Assembly (NCBI GenBank): GCA_017537245.1
Contig: JAFYLD010000012.1
Span: 34,302 to 98,301, forward strand
Origin: Clostridia bacterium
GTDB lineage: Bacteria; Bacillota; Clostridia; Oscillospirales; Acutalibacteraceae
DNA: 64,000 bases
Direction: 5' to 3'
Each line of letters starts with the position of its first letter. Position 1 is the stretch's first letter. The position numbers and the translations under genes are program-made. A model generated the notes under the pieces. It saw only the letters and a list, made by a program, of their open reading frames with translations. It ran no database searches and had not been told where the DNA came from. Below, piece after piece: positions 50,977 through 59,483 of this stretch.

Positions 50977-51892
50977 TAAGACAATTAACACTAAAAAATG
51001 TTTTAAAGTTACCAGCATTATTTACGCTTCTTTAATAATCGTAGGTATCATTATGACAATCATCGCTGGCGCAAAGCTTGATATTAGCTTTGCCGGCGGT
51101 ACAACCTTCTCTTATTCATATACAGGTGACGTTGCTGAAGGCGAATTCACAAAAACAGTTTCTTCTGTTTTGAAAAAGGACTTCAACGTAACTCAAAACA
51201 AATCGCTTGAAGGCGACCTTCAAACATACGTTGTAACCCTTTCCGGTAAAGATGCTATCGACTCTGATACACAGTTAAAGATTACCGAGGCTCTTGAAAA
51301 GAAGTTTGCAAAAAACAATATCGAGCTATACAACGCTGATTCTGTTGACGCATCACTCGCAGGCACATTCTTTGGCAAGTGTTTGGTTGCAGTTCTTATA
51401 ACCGCTGTATTGGTAGTTATTTACGTTGCTATCAGATTTAGAAAAATCGGTGGTGTATCGGCATCTCTTGCTGCGTTCTGCGCGCTCATCCTCGACTTAC
51501 TCACCGCATTCTTCATTTGCGTAATCTTTAGACTTCCTATCGATATGAACTTTATGGCGGTTGTTCTTACAATACTTGGTTACTCACTTAACGATACAAT
51601 CGTTATCTTCGACCGTATTCGTGAAAACAGACGTCTCTATCCAAATATGACTATTGCAGAAAACGTTGATATGAGCGTTACCAACACAATGGTTCGTAAC
51701 ATTATAACAACTGTAACAACCGTTTGCGCTGTTCTTACCATTATTGTTATTTCTGAAATTTACGGTCTTACAAATCTTCGTTCATTTGCAATTCCAATGG
51801 TATTTGGTCTTGTTTCTGGTTGCTTCTCATCAATCTTTATTTCAACTCCTATTTGGGTTTGGTACAAAGAAAGAAAAGCAGCTAAACAATAA
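50969..51892 (+). CDS. secF: Protein translocase accessory subunit SecF
   Basis: 307 residues from the ATG at 50969 (GGAGGT seven bases before); an in-frame start at 50954 lies inside that ribosome site. Six membrane helices, ISFAGGTTFSYSY near the start and GYSLNDTIVIFDRIRENRR in helix 4-5, the conserved SecF motif. It works with the overlapping SecD. A terminator follows. Confidence 0.95.
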   Translation: MANKTINTKKCFKVTSIIYASLIIVGIIMTIIAGAKLDISFAGGTTFSYSYTGDVAEGEFTKTVSSVLKKDFNVTQNKSLEGDLQTYVVTLSGKDAIDSDTQLKITEALEKKFAKNNIELYNADSVDASLAGTFFGKCLVAVLITAVLVVIYVAIRFRKIGGVSASLAAFCALILDLLTAFFICVIFRLPIDMNFMAVVLTILGYSLNDTIVIFDRIRENRRLYPNMTIAENVDMSVTNTMVRNIITTVTTVCAVLTIIVISEIYGLTNLRSFAIPMVFGLVSGCFSSIFISTPIWVWYKERKAAKQ

Positions 51893-51907
51893 TTCTTTAC
51901 AAATCAC

Positions 51908-51936
51908 AAAAGCACTCATCGTTGATGAGTGCTTTT
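51908..51936 (+). terminator. Intrinsic terminator after secF
   Basis: 13-bp arms AAAAGCACTCATC/GATGAGTGCTTTT around a 3-base loop, followed by ATTTTTTATT. It probably also serves the convergent small gene ending at 51957. Confidence 0.9.
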
Positions 51937-51956
51937 ATTTTTTATTAAACAACGTT

Positions 51957-52139
51957 TTATTTAAACATTGTTTGTATTCCATCTACTATTTCGCCCGCGG
52001 CTTTAACAACCTTTGCAGAGCCTTTAGATATATTGTGTTTATCCTGCAATATCATTTTGCCTACCACTACCGCAGCAGCGCCTGCCACCATTCCGGCTCC
52101 CATACCTTTTACAAATGACATTCCGTTTCCTTTAGACAT
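51957..52139 (-). CDS. Small hydrophobic protein of unknown function
   Basis: 60 residues. A Gly/Ala/Val stretch (VKGMGAGMVAGAAAVVVGKMIL, about 10-31) resembles a glycine-zipper membrane helix or an insertable amphipathic segment, followed by a charged C-terminal half. GGGAGGT lies before the ATG, so it is likely real. That ribosome site and the start lie at the right arm of the terminator for the rfb genes (52146-52186), so its expression would depend on how that hairpin folds. YtxH-like proteins have a comparable layout, but I do not assign it. Confidence 0.65.
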   Translation of the reverse strand: MSKGNGMSFVKGMGAGMVAGAAAVVVGKMILQDKHNISKGSAKVVKAAGEIVDGIQTMFK

Positions 52140-52145
52140 AAATAA

Positions 52146-52186
52146 AACCTCCCTTCACGATTAGTTTAACCGTTTGAAGAGAGGTT
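52146..52186 (-). terminator. Terminator of the rfb genes that overlaps the ribosome site of the next gene
   Basis: Complementary 12-base arms (52146-52157 and 52175-52186, one G-U pair) around a 17-base loop; on the minus strand TTTTATTT follows. The downstream arm contains GGGAGGT, the Shine-Dalgarno of the 60-residue gene at 51957-52139. Confidence 0.7.
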
Positions 52187-52196
52187 ATTATTTTAA

Positions 52197-52754
52197 TTAT
52201 TTATTTTTATTGTACTCGCTAAATGGAGCGTGAACCTTATCCTTGTCAGAAAGGATGATTTCCATATCGTCAGGAATTGGCCACTCAATACCAAAATCAG
52301 GATCGTTCCACATAAAGCCGACTTCGTCGTTTGGATGATAGTAATCATCAACCTTATAACAGAATTCAGCCTCGTCAGAAAGCACTACAAAACCATGTGC
52401 AAAACCCTTTGGTACCAAGAACTGACGCTTGTTTTCCGCACTTAGCACAACGCCTTCCCACTTACCGTAGGTTGGTGAACCTTCGCGAAGGTCAACGCAA
52501 ACGTCAAATACCTCGCCGCGAATACAGCGAACAAGCTTGGTCTGTGGAAAATTCTTTTGAAGGTGCATACCGCGAAGAACACCCTTTGTAGACATTGACT
52601 GATTATCTTGAACAAAATCGATATCAATACCGCCCGCTTTAAAATCTTCTTTTTGGTATGTTTCCATAAAGTAGCCGCGACTATCGCCGTAAGCTGTTGG
52701 CTCTATAACAACAACGCCGTCAATAGAGGTTTTAATAAAGTTAAACTTACCCAT
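52197..52754 (-). CDS. rfbC: dTDP-4-dehydrorhamnose 3,5-epimerase
   Basis: 185 residues. Epimerises C3 and C5 of dTDP-4-keto-6-deoxyglucose, the third of four steps to dTDP-L-rhamnose. The cupin features GYFMETYQ, FVQDNQSMSTKGVLRGMH (catalytic His) and KLVRCIRGEVFDVCVDLR are standard. TAATG overlap with rfbB. Last gene of the rhamnose unit. Confidence 0.95.
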   Translation of the reverse strand: MGKFNFIKTSIDGVVVIEPTAYGDSRGYFMETYQKEDFKAGGIDIDFVQDNQSMSTKGVLRGMHLQKNFPQTKLVRCIRGEVFDVCVDLREGSPTYGKWEGVVLSAENKRQFLVPKGFAHGFVVLSDEAEFCYKVDDYYHPNDEVGFMWNDPDFGIEWPIPDDMEIILSDKDKVHAPFSEYNKNK

Positions 52755-53821
52755 TAAATTTCCTCTTTTCCGCTATACATTGTATCATAATACTTCTGAT
52801 AAGCGCCGCTTGTTACGTTGTCAAACCATTCTTTGTTATCAAGATACCATTTAAGAGTCTTCTTAATACCAACTTCAAAACATGTTTCTGGATACCAGCC
52901 GAGCTCGTCCTTAATCTTTTGAGGATCGATACCATAACGACGGTCATGGCCCTTACGGTCGGTAACGTGCTTGATCATGTGCTCGCCAACGGTAGCGTCA
53001 ACGTTTTCTTTAATGTATTCGATAATTGACTTAACGATAAAGATGTTTGGCTTTTCATTATGACCGCCAACGTTATAAACCTCGCCAAGACGACCTGCGT
53101 TAATAACCATATCAATAGCCTTACAGTGGTCTTCAACGTAGAGCCAGTCACGAATTTGCATACCGTCACCATAAACAGGAAGGTCCTTGTGCTGAAGAGT
53201 ATTATTCATGATAAGTGGAATAAGCTTTTCAGGGAACTGGAATGGACCGTAGTTGTTTGAACAACGTGTAATGTTGATTGGGAACTTGTATGTATCGCCA
53301 AATGCTTTTACAAAGAAGTCTGCAGAAGCCTTTGATGATGAATATGGTGAGTGTGGGTCAAGTGGAGTTGTCTCCATAAAGTAGCCTGTTTCGCCAAGTG
53401 AACCATAAACTTCGTCGGTAGAAACCTGTAAGTATTTTACGCCCTCTTTGTATTGGTCGTCGCCAATAGTCCAAGCAACCTTAGCGCACTGGAGCATATT
53501 TACAGTACCTTCAACGTTTGTCTTAACAAAGATTTCAGGATTTGTAATTGAACGGTCAACGTGGCTTTCTGCCGCAAAGTTTACAACGTAGTCAACGTCG
53601 TTTTCAGCAAAAATCTTTGAAATAGCTTCTCTGTCGCAGATATCTGCTTGAACAAAGCTATAACGTGGATCGTTTTCAACGCTCTTAAGGTTTTCAAGAT
53701 TGCCGGCATAGGTAAGCTTGTCAACGTTGATAATCTTGATGTCGTCATATTTACCGAGCATATAGATTACAAAGTTTGAGCCGATAAAGCCAGCACCGCC
53801 AGTTACTAAATAGGTTTTCAT
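52754..53821 (-). CDS. rfbB: dTDP-glucose 4,6-dehydratase
   Basis: 355 residues of the extended short-chain dehydrogenase family. The NAD motif VTGGAGFIGSNFV opens the protein; the active site is STDEVYG with YSSSKAS (Tyr-x3-Lys), and NNYGPFQFPEKLIP binds substrate. Makes dTDP-4-keto-6-deoxyglucose. The glucose-1-phosphate thymidylyltransferase (rfbA) expected with it is not in the window. Confidence 0.96.
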   Translation of the reverse strand: MKTYLVTGGAGFIGSNFVIYMLGKYDDIKIINVDKLTYAGNLENLKSVENDPRYSFVQADICDREAISKIFAENDVDYVVNFAAESHVDRSITNPEIFVKTNVEGTVNMLQCAKVAWTIGDDQYKEGVKYLQVSTDEVYGSLGETGYFMETTPLDPHSPYSSSKASADFFVKAFGDTYKFPINITRCSNNYGPFQFPEKLIPLIMNNTLQHKDLPVYGDGMQIRDWLYVEDHCKAIDMVINAGRLGEVYNVGGHNEKPNIFIVKSIIEYIKENVDATVGEHMIKHVTDRKGHDRRYGIDPQKIKDELGWYPETCFEVGIKKTLKWYLDNKEWFDNVTSGAYQKYYDTMYSGKEEI

Positions 53822-53825
53822 ATTA

Positions 53826-54719
53826 TTAGTCCTCCACTTTTGAAATATATTCTTTTAAAGCGATTTCCCAATCGCGCATTTCATTGCCTACCGTACACTC
53901 AAGCGCCAAGTTGCGAAGCGATGAATACTCCGGACGCTTTGTAGGTACGTTGAATTTTGCATTGTATTCTTCGGTTGTGCAAGAAGTTACTGTGTCACCA
54001 AGACCTGAATACTCTGCAATTTTTACTGCAAAATCATACCAAGAGCATTCGCCCTCGCCTGTGCAGTGATAAATACCGTATTCTTCGGTTACGGCAAGTT
54101 TAAGCAAGTGATGTGCAAGGTCGTTGGCGTTGGTTGGATTGCCGCGCTGGTCGCACACAACACCAATACCACCGTTTGCCTTTATTACACGGCGAACTGT
54201 CTTAACAAAGTTTTTGCCGATATAACCATAAAGCCAAGAGGTACGAACAACAAATGAACGCTTACAAAAACTCATAGCGTATTTTTCGCCAAGCGCCTTA
54301 GACGCGCCGTAAACGCTTTGTGGGTCTACTTTGTCCCACTCGCAGTATGGCTTTGTGCCATTGCCTGCAAAAACGTAGTCGGTAGATACGTGAATAAGCT
54401 TTGCGCCAATTTTTTCGGCACATACAGCCAAATTCTTAACACCTAACGCATTTACCTTGAACGCGGTTTGATAATCACTTTCGCAGCCGTCAACGTTTGT
54501 CATAGCGGCACAGTTGATTATAACGTCAGGACGATTTTCGTTTACGTAGTCGCTTACTGCAGCCATGTTTGAAATGTCGAGCGTATCAATATCTACCGGC
54601 AAAATCTCGGCACCCAAAACGCCCTGTGGCGCTGGACCGATTTCACTCTTGCCGCTAGCGAGTATTGACTGTAACTCGTTGCCAAGCTGACCGTGACAAC
54701 CTGTAATCATAATTTTCAT
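53826..54719 (-). CDS. rfbD: dTDP-4-dehydrorhamnose reductase
   Basis: 297 residues. GCHGQLGNEL binds NAD(P)H, STDYVFAG and YGASKALGEKY provide the catalytic residues, and RTSWLYG is a family landmark. Performs the last step to dTDP-L-rhamnose. Overlaps the glycosyltransferase gene upstream by 4 bp. Confidence 0.95.
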   Translation of the reverse strand: MKIMITGCHGQLGNELQSILASGKSEIGPAPQGVLGAEILPVDIDTLDISNMAAVSDYVNENRPDVIINCAAMTNVDGCESDYQTAFKVNALGVKNLAVCAEKIGAKLIHVSTDYVFAGNGTKPYCEWDKVDPQSVYGASKALGEKYAMSFCKRSFVVRTSWLYGYIGKNFVKTVRRVIKANGGIGVVCDQRGNPTNANDLAHHLLKLAVTEEYGIYHCTGEGECSWYDFAVKIAEYSGLGDTVTSCTTEEYNAKFNVPTKRPEYSSLRNLALECTVGNEMRDWEIALKEYISKVED

Positions 54720-55474
54720 TTATGTTTTCCCCTCCATTTGAGCAAGAATTTAAAACTTGAAATTATATGAATAGATAAGTATTTAAAACTCTTTGAGCTT
54801 TCGCGCTCCCAAGCGTGAGTAACCTCAAACTGAGGAAGCATCATTACCCTGCCTTTAGATTTTGCCTTTAAAGCAAGGTCAGCATCTTCAAGATACATAA
54901 AATATCTCTCGTCAAAACCGCCCAACTCTTTGTAAACGTCGCCTCTTATACAAAAGAAACAGCCTGTACAAAAGTTTATTTCGGTAGGTTCGGTTATTTG
55001 CTTGTTTGCCCATACGTACTCGGCGCGAATTTTATCTGACAATCGACCCAAAAACAATCGCTTAAAGGTAGGACGCTCTTTAGGTAATTTTTGTTCGCTA
55101 CCGTCAAAGTTTAATATCTTTGGCATAGCCATAGCTACGTCGGGGTTGGCTTCGAAGTAATCTACCATATTAGAGATTACGTCAGAATTTATAGTAATAT
55201 CAGGGTTAATAACAAAATGATATTTGCCGATCGTTTCTTTAAGCACCGCGTTATGAGCTGCGCCAAAACCTACGTTATCGGAATTTTTAATAATTGTGGC
55301 TTGTCCCGATTTTTCTATAAAATCGGCAGTGCCGTCGCTTGACGCGTTATCAACCACGTAAAGTTTTAGAGGGTATTTACTAGTATTTTTTACAATACTA
55401 TCGACCGTTGCGGGCGCACGATTAATATCATTATAGGTAACGATAGACGCCGAAACAAAAACATCTGCGCTCAT
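54716..55474 (-). CDS. Family 2 glycosyltransferase (probable rhamnosyltransferase)
   Basis: 252 residues, GT-A fold. SIVTYNDINRAPATVDSI, DNASSDGTADF, NVGFGAAHNAV and GCFFCIRGDVYKELGGFDERYFMYLEDADLALK are typical of GT2 rhamnosyltransferases. Heading the dTDP-rhamnose operon, it probably adds rhamnose to a cell-surface polysaccharide; the acceptor is unknown. There is no membrane helix apart from a weak hydrophobic C-terminal patch. Confidence 0.85.
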   Translation of the reverse strand: MSADVFVSASIVTYNDINRAPATVDSIVKNTSKYPLKLYVVDNASSDGTADFIEKSGQATIIKNSDNVGFGAAHNAVLKETIGKYHFVINPDITINSDVISNMVDYFEANPDVAMAMPKILNFDGSEQKLPKERPTFKRLFLGRLSDKIRAEYVWANKQITEPTEINFCTGCFFCIRGDVYKELGGFDERYFMYLEDADLALKAKSKGRVMMLPQFEVTHAWERESSKSFKYLSIHIISSFKFLLKWRGKHK

Positions 55475-55497
55475 AACAATCCCCCTTCAACTAATTT

Positions 55498-55526
55498 ATG
55501 ATATCATTTTTAAATCAAATAATCAA
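55498..55526 (-). promoter_or_regulatory. Sigma-A promoter for the rhamnose operon
   Basis: Minus-strand TTGATT (55521-55526), 17-bp spacer, TATCAT (55498-55503), about 24 bp before the glycosyltransferase start codon. Confidence 0.6.
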
Positions 55527-55533
55527 TATATTT

Positions 55534-56451
55534 TTATTTTAAGAAACCGTTTACGATTTCTTCCTCGGCCTCAGCTTCGCTAAGACCTAAAGTCATAAGC
55601 TTTATAAGCTGTTCGCCTGCGATTTTACCAATAGCAGCTTCGTGAATAAGTGACGCGTCAATGTGGTTTGCATTTATTTCGGGAATAGCGCTAACTTTAG
55701 CATCACCCATAATAATAGCGTCGCATTCGGTGTGACCGTGGCACTTGTTGTTGCCGTTTATATTTGAACGATAAACCTGTACTGAATTATCGCACGCTAC
55801 CGAGCGTGATACAACGTTTGCGCTAGAGTTTTCGCCGTTCATATCAACTGAAAAATCGGTATCTGCGCGTTGTGTACCATGTGTCATCAATTTTTCGCGA
55901 ATTATGAGAGTCGCGTCGGTATCGAGTGTTGCGCGGGTTACGCGAGAGGTATTATCAATGCCTTTAATTTGGCTTGTTTCCATCTCCATATAACCGCCCT
56001 CGGCAATATTAACCACAGTGGTTGGGTTCATATTTTTGCCACCCGTACCATCGCCCTCGCCATAGTGACGCTCAATGTACTTAACGCGAGCATTTTTGCC
56101 CACAAAAAAGCTGTGAATACCATCGTGACGTGATTCTTCATCGCCACAGTTATGAATACCGCAACCCGCCATAATGGTAACGTCGCAGTCGTCACCGATT
56201 ATAAAGTCGTTATAAACCAAATCGTTTACGCCGCTTTCGCTAATTATAACAGGAATGTGTATGGTTTCACCCTTTGTACCCGGGCGAATAATAATATCAA
56301 TACCGTCTTTGTCGGTTTTGTTGCGAATATCTACGTTTTCGGTAACGTGGCGCTCGGCCAAAGAACCGTTTGCACGAATGTTAAAGGCGCCGTTTACCGC
56401 GCCGTCCATATCGGCAATTATTTTAAGCAAATCTTTCTCTATATTGTTCAT
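55534..56451 (-). CDS. Minimal SufB/SufD-like Fe-S cluster scaffold
   Basis: 305 residues from the ATG at 56451, in a TAATG junction with sufC (GGGGGC before it). The beta-helical SufBD core is seen in INADMDG-like N-terminal segments, DDCDVTIMAGCGIHNCGDEESRHDGIHSFF, ARVKYIERHYGEGDG and the end IPEINANHIDASLIHEAAIGKI. It is far shorter than SufB (about 465) or SufD. With only a SufC beside it, it resembles the minimal SmsCB/SufBC systems of anaerobes. No sufS, sufU or sufD is near. Confidence 0.87.
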   Translation of the reverse strand: MNNIEKDLLKIIADMDGAVNGAFNIRANGSLAERHVTENVDIRNKTDKDGIDIIIRPGTKGETIHIPVIISESGVNDLVYNDFIIGDDCDVTIMAGCGIHNCGDEESRHDGIHSFFVGKNARVKYIERHYGEGDGTGGKNMNPTTVVNIAEGGYMEMETSQIKGIDNTSRVTRATLDTDATLIIREKLMTHGTQRADTDFSVDMNGENSSANVVSRSVACDNSVQVYRSNINGNNKCHGHTECDAIIMGDAKVSAIPEINANHIDASLIHEAAIGKIAGEQLIKLMTLGLSEAEAEEEIVNGFLK

Positions 56452-57188
56452 TACTGCGCCCCCTTCATAGAGCTCGTAAGCACAGGACAAACAGCGCTTG
56501 TGTGCCCTAAAAGTTCAGGCAAAATATCTTCGCGCTTGCCATAAGATTTAAGCTCGCCCGCAGATAGTACCGCAACGTTGTCTGCAATATTTAAAATGCG
56601 CTCTTGGTGCGAGATTATAATAATTGAACCGCCCAATGTTTCGTGCATTTTTTCAAATACGTTTATAAGATTACCAAAGCTCCAAAGGTCGATACCTGCC
56701 TCTGGCTCGTCAAAGAGTGATACCTTTGTGCCGCGTGCCAAAACGGTAGCGATTTCTATACGCTTTAGCTCGCCGCCCGAAAGTGATGCGTTAACCTCGC
56801 GGTTGATATAGTCGCGCGCGCAAAGACCAACCTGTGACAAATAGTCGCAAGCCTCTGACATTGTAATTTCTTTACCCGATGCCAAACGAATAAGGTCATT
56901 TACCGTAATTCCCTTAAAACGCACCGGTTGCTGAAAAGCAAAACTAACACCACGTTTTGCGCGCTCGGTAATTGACAAATCGGTTATATCCTCGCCGTCA
57001 AGCAAAATCTTACCGCTAGTTGGCTTTATAATACCTGCAATAACCTTTGCAAGTGTTGATTTACCGCCGCCGTTTGGTCCTGTTATAGCAAGAAAACCAT
57101 CATCGATTTTCATTGAAATATCTTTCAAAATTTCTTTTACTCCGTCCTCTGTTTCGGCAGAAAAAGAAATGTTTTTAAGTTCTAGCAT
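56451..57188 (-). CDS. sufC: SufC-type ABC ATPase
   Basis: 245 residues. Walker A GPNGGGKSTLAKVIAG, Q-loop SFAFQQPVRFKGIT, signature LSGGELKRIEIATVLARG, Walker B KVSLFDEPEAGIDLW and the H-loop ISHQERI. The PEAG after Walker B is typical of SufC. It powers Fe-S cluster assembly on the partner scaffold encoded downstream. Cytoplasmic, no membrane partner. Confidence 0.92.
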   Translation of the reverse strand: MLELKNISFSAETEDGVKEILKDISMKIDDGFLAITGPNGGGKSTLAKVIAGIIKPTSGKILLDGEDITDLSITERAKRGVSFAFQQPVRFKGITVNDLIRLASGKEITMSEACDYLSQVGLCARDYINREVNASLSGGELKRIEIATVLARGTKVSLFDEPEAGIDLWSFGNLINVFEKMHETLGGSIIIISHQERILNIADNVAVLSAGELKSYGKREDILPELLGHTSAVCPVLTSSMKGAQ

Positions 57189-57223
57189 TAACTTCCTCCC
57201 AGAATTTGCACATATATATGTTT

Positions 57224-57252
57224 ATTATACATTTTTTATTGCAAAAATGCAA
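57224..57252 (-). promoter_or_regulatory. Sigma-A promoter for the minimal SUF operon
   Basis: Minus-strand TTGCAT (57247-57252), 17-bp spacer, TATAAT (57224-57229), 36 bp before the sufC start codon. Confidence 0.65.
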
Positions 57253-57266
57253 TATTATTATTTACT

Positions 57267-57290
57267 AAATAATATCTTTTGTGCTATAAT
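57267..57290 (+). promoter_or_regulatory. Extended -10 promoter for tex
   Basis: TGCTATAAT (TG motif plus TATAAT at 57285-57290), 31 bp before the tex ATG. The best -35 is weak (TTTACT at 57261-57266, 18-bp spacer). Confidence 0.55.
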
Positions 57291-57320
57291 GTTTTCATAT
57301 TTTAAATAGGAGCTTTCGCA

Positions 57321-59483
57321 ATGAACGTTATCGAAAAAATTACTAGTGAATTAAATTTAAAATCATGGCAGGTAGAAGCGGCTGTAAAGCTACTTGACGA
57401 AGGCAATACAGTACCTTTTATCGCGCGTTATCGTAAAGAAGTAACCGGCAGTCTTGACGACCAAGTGCTACGCGTGTTGTCAGAAAGACTTACATATTTG
57501 CGCAATATGCAAGAAACGGCCGAAAAAATCAAAGCCGCTATCGAAGAACAAGGCGCTTTGACCGAGGAACTTGCTGCCGCAATTGACGCAGCGCAAACAC
57601 TTACCGAGCTTGACGACCTTTATCGCCCATACAAGAAAAAGCGCAAGACTCGCGCATCGGTTGCAAAAGAAAAAGGTCTTGCTCCACTTGCAGATTTAAT
57701 ATACGCTCAAGCTCCTGACAGCCTAGACCCACTTACTCTTGCTGCAGACTTTGTAAACGAAGAACTCGGCGTAGAATCCCCTGAAGACGCATTACAAGGC
57801 GCTATGGATATTATAGCCGAAATTATTAGTGACGACGCCGATATTAGAAAGAGAATGCGTTTTGTTTGCATGGCTCACGGCAAACTAGTAGTAAAAGCGG
57901 CGGGCGAAGAACTCGACGTTTACGAAATGTATAAAGAGTTTGAAGAACCTCTTTCAAAAATTGCAAACCACCGCGTGCTAGCTATAAACCGCGGTGAAAA
58001 AGAAGAATTCTTGAAGGTATCTGTCGAATTCGATCGCGACAAGGCTATATTCATTATTAGCCGCGACCATATCAAAGAAGGTTCACCTTGTACCGACGTT
58101 GTAAAGGCGGCGGCCGAAGACGCGTATACCCGTCTTATATTCCCTTCTATCGAGCGTGAAATGAGAAACGCGCTTACCGATAAAGCAAGTACCGACGCTA
58201 TAAAAGTATTCTCACAAAACCTTCAGCAACTACTTATGCAACCACCTGTAAAAGACACAGTAACCATCGGTCTTGATCCAGGTTATCGAACAGGCTGTAA
58301 AGTAGCGGTTGTTGACGGCACAGGCAAGGTGCTGGATACGGGCGTTATCTACCCTGTTCCTCCTCACAACAAGATTGACGAGGCAAAGAAAATTATTAAA
58401 ACACTCGTCAAAAAACACAACGTTCGCACCTTTGCTATCGGTAACGGTACCGCAAGCCACGAAACCGAGTGCTTTGCGGCAGAGGTTATCAAAGAAATTA
58501 ACGACGGACTAAACTATATGGTAGTTAGCGAGGCAGGCGCTAGTGTGTACTCTGCATCAAAACTCGCTGCCGAAGAATTCCCACAGTTTGACGTTGCTCT
58601 TCGTAGCGCCGTATCAATCGCTCGCCGTATGCAAGACCCACTCGCAGAACTTGTAAAAATTGAGCCAAAGGCAATTGGTGTTGGTCAGTATCAACACGAT
58701 ATGCCCGAACGCGAACTTGCAACAAGTCTTGACGGTGTTGTTGAATACTGCGTAAACTCGGTTGGCGTTGACCTAAATACCGCATCTGTACAACTACTTT
58801 CTCGCGTATCGGGTATAAACAGCGCTATTGCTAAAAACATTGTCGCATACCGAGAAGAAAACGGTGTGTTCACCGACCGCGCTCAACTTAAAAAGGTTGC
58901 AAAACTAGGGCCAAAAGCTTATGAACAATGCGCAGGTTTCTTGCGTATTATAGGTGGTAAAAAGGCACTTGATAACACAAGCGTTCACCCCGAAAGTTAT
59001 GATGCCGCTACCAAACTACTTAAACTTTGTGGCTTTAGCGAAAAAGACGTTACCGACCGCAAAATTAGTGGCATTTCAGAACAGATTGAAACTCGCGGCG
59101 CAGATACTCTCGCGAGTGAGCTTGGCGTTGGTGTGCCAACACTTTTAGATATTGCAAAAGAACTTGAAAAACCAGGTCGCGACCCTCGTGACGAATTACC
59201 AAAGCCAATGCTGCGTCAAGATATTATGAGCATGGAAGACCTAAAACCCGGCATGGAACTTACCGGTACTGTGCGTAACGTTATCGACTTTGGCGCATTT
59301 GTTGATATCGGTGTTCATCAAGATGGTCTTGTTCACATTTCTCAAATCACCAACAGATTTATCAAGCATCCATCCGAGGCGCTAAAAGTTGGCGATATTG
59401 TCACCGTTTGGGTACTATCGGTAGAACCTAGTAAAAAGCGTATTTCCCTCACGATGAGAAAGGATAAGCTTAATAATGACTAA
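57321..59483 (+). CDS. tex: Tex-family RNA-binding protein
   Basis: 720 residues. Order of domains: N-terminal helical region (VPFIARYRKEVTGSLDD), YqgF-like RNase H fold (GLDPGYRTGCKVAVVDGTGKVLDTGVIYP), helix-hairpin-helix pairs (VGVDLNTASVQLLSRVSGINSAIAKNIVAYR) and a C-terminal S1 domain (GTVRNVIDFGAFVDIGVHQDGLVHIS). Tex binds nucleic acid and is linked to transcription and RNA turnover; its precise role is not settled. AGGAG precedes the ATG. Overlaps the EamA gene by 8 bp. Confidence 0.95.
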   Translation: MNVIEKITSELNLKSWQVEAAVKLLDEGNTVPFIARYRKEVTGSLDDQVLRVLSERLTYLRNMQETAEKIKAAIEEQGALTEELAAAIDAAQTLTELDDLYRPYKKKRKTRASVAKEKGLAPLADLIYAQAPDSLDPLTLAADFVNEELGVESPEDALQGAMDIIAEIISDDADIRKRMRFVCMAHGKLVVKAAGEELDVYEMYKEFEEPLSKIANHRVLAINRGEKEEFLKVSVEFDRDKAIFIISRDHIKEGSPCTDVVKAAAEDAYTRLIFPSIEREMRNALTDKASTDAIKVFSQNLQQLLMQPPVKDTVTIGLDPGYRTGCKVAVVDGTGKVLDTGVIYPVPPHNKIDEAKKIIKTLVKKHNVRTFAIGNGTASHETECFAAEVIKEINDGLNYMVVSEAGASVYSASKLAAEEFPQFDVALRSAVSIARRMQDPLAELVKIEPKAIGVGQYQHDMPERELATSLDGVVEYCVNSVGVDLNTASVQLLSRVSGINSAIAKNIVAYREENGVFTDRAQLKKVAKLGPKAYEQCAGFLRIIGGKKALDNTSVHPESYDAATKLLKLCGFSEKDVTDRKISGISEQIETRGADTLASELGVGVPTLLDIAKELEKPGRDPRDELPKPMLRQDIMSMEDLKPGMELTGTVRNVIDFGAFVDIGVHQDGLVHISQITNRFIKHPSEALKVGDIVTVWVLSVEPSKKRISLTMRKDKLNND

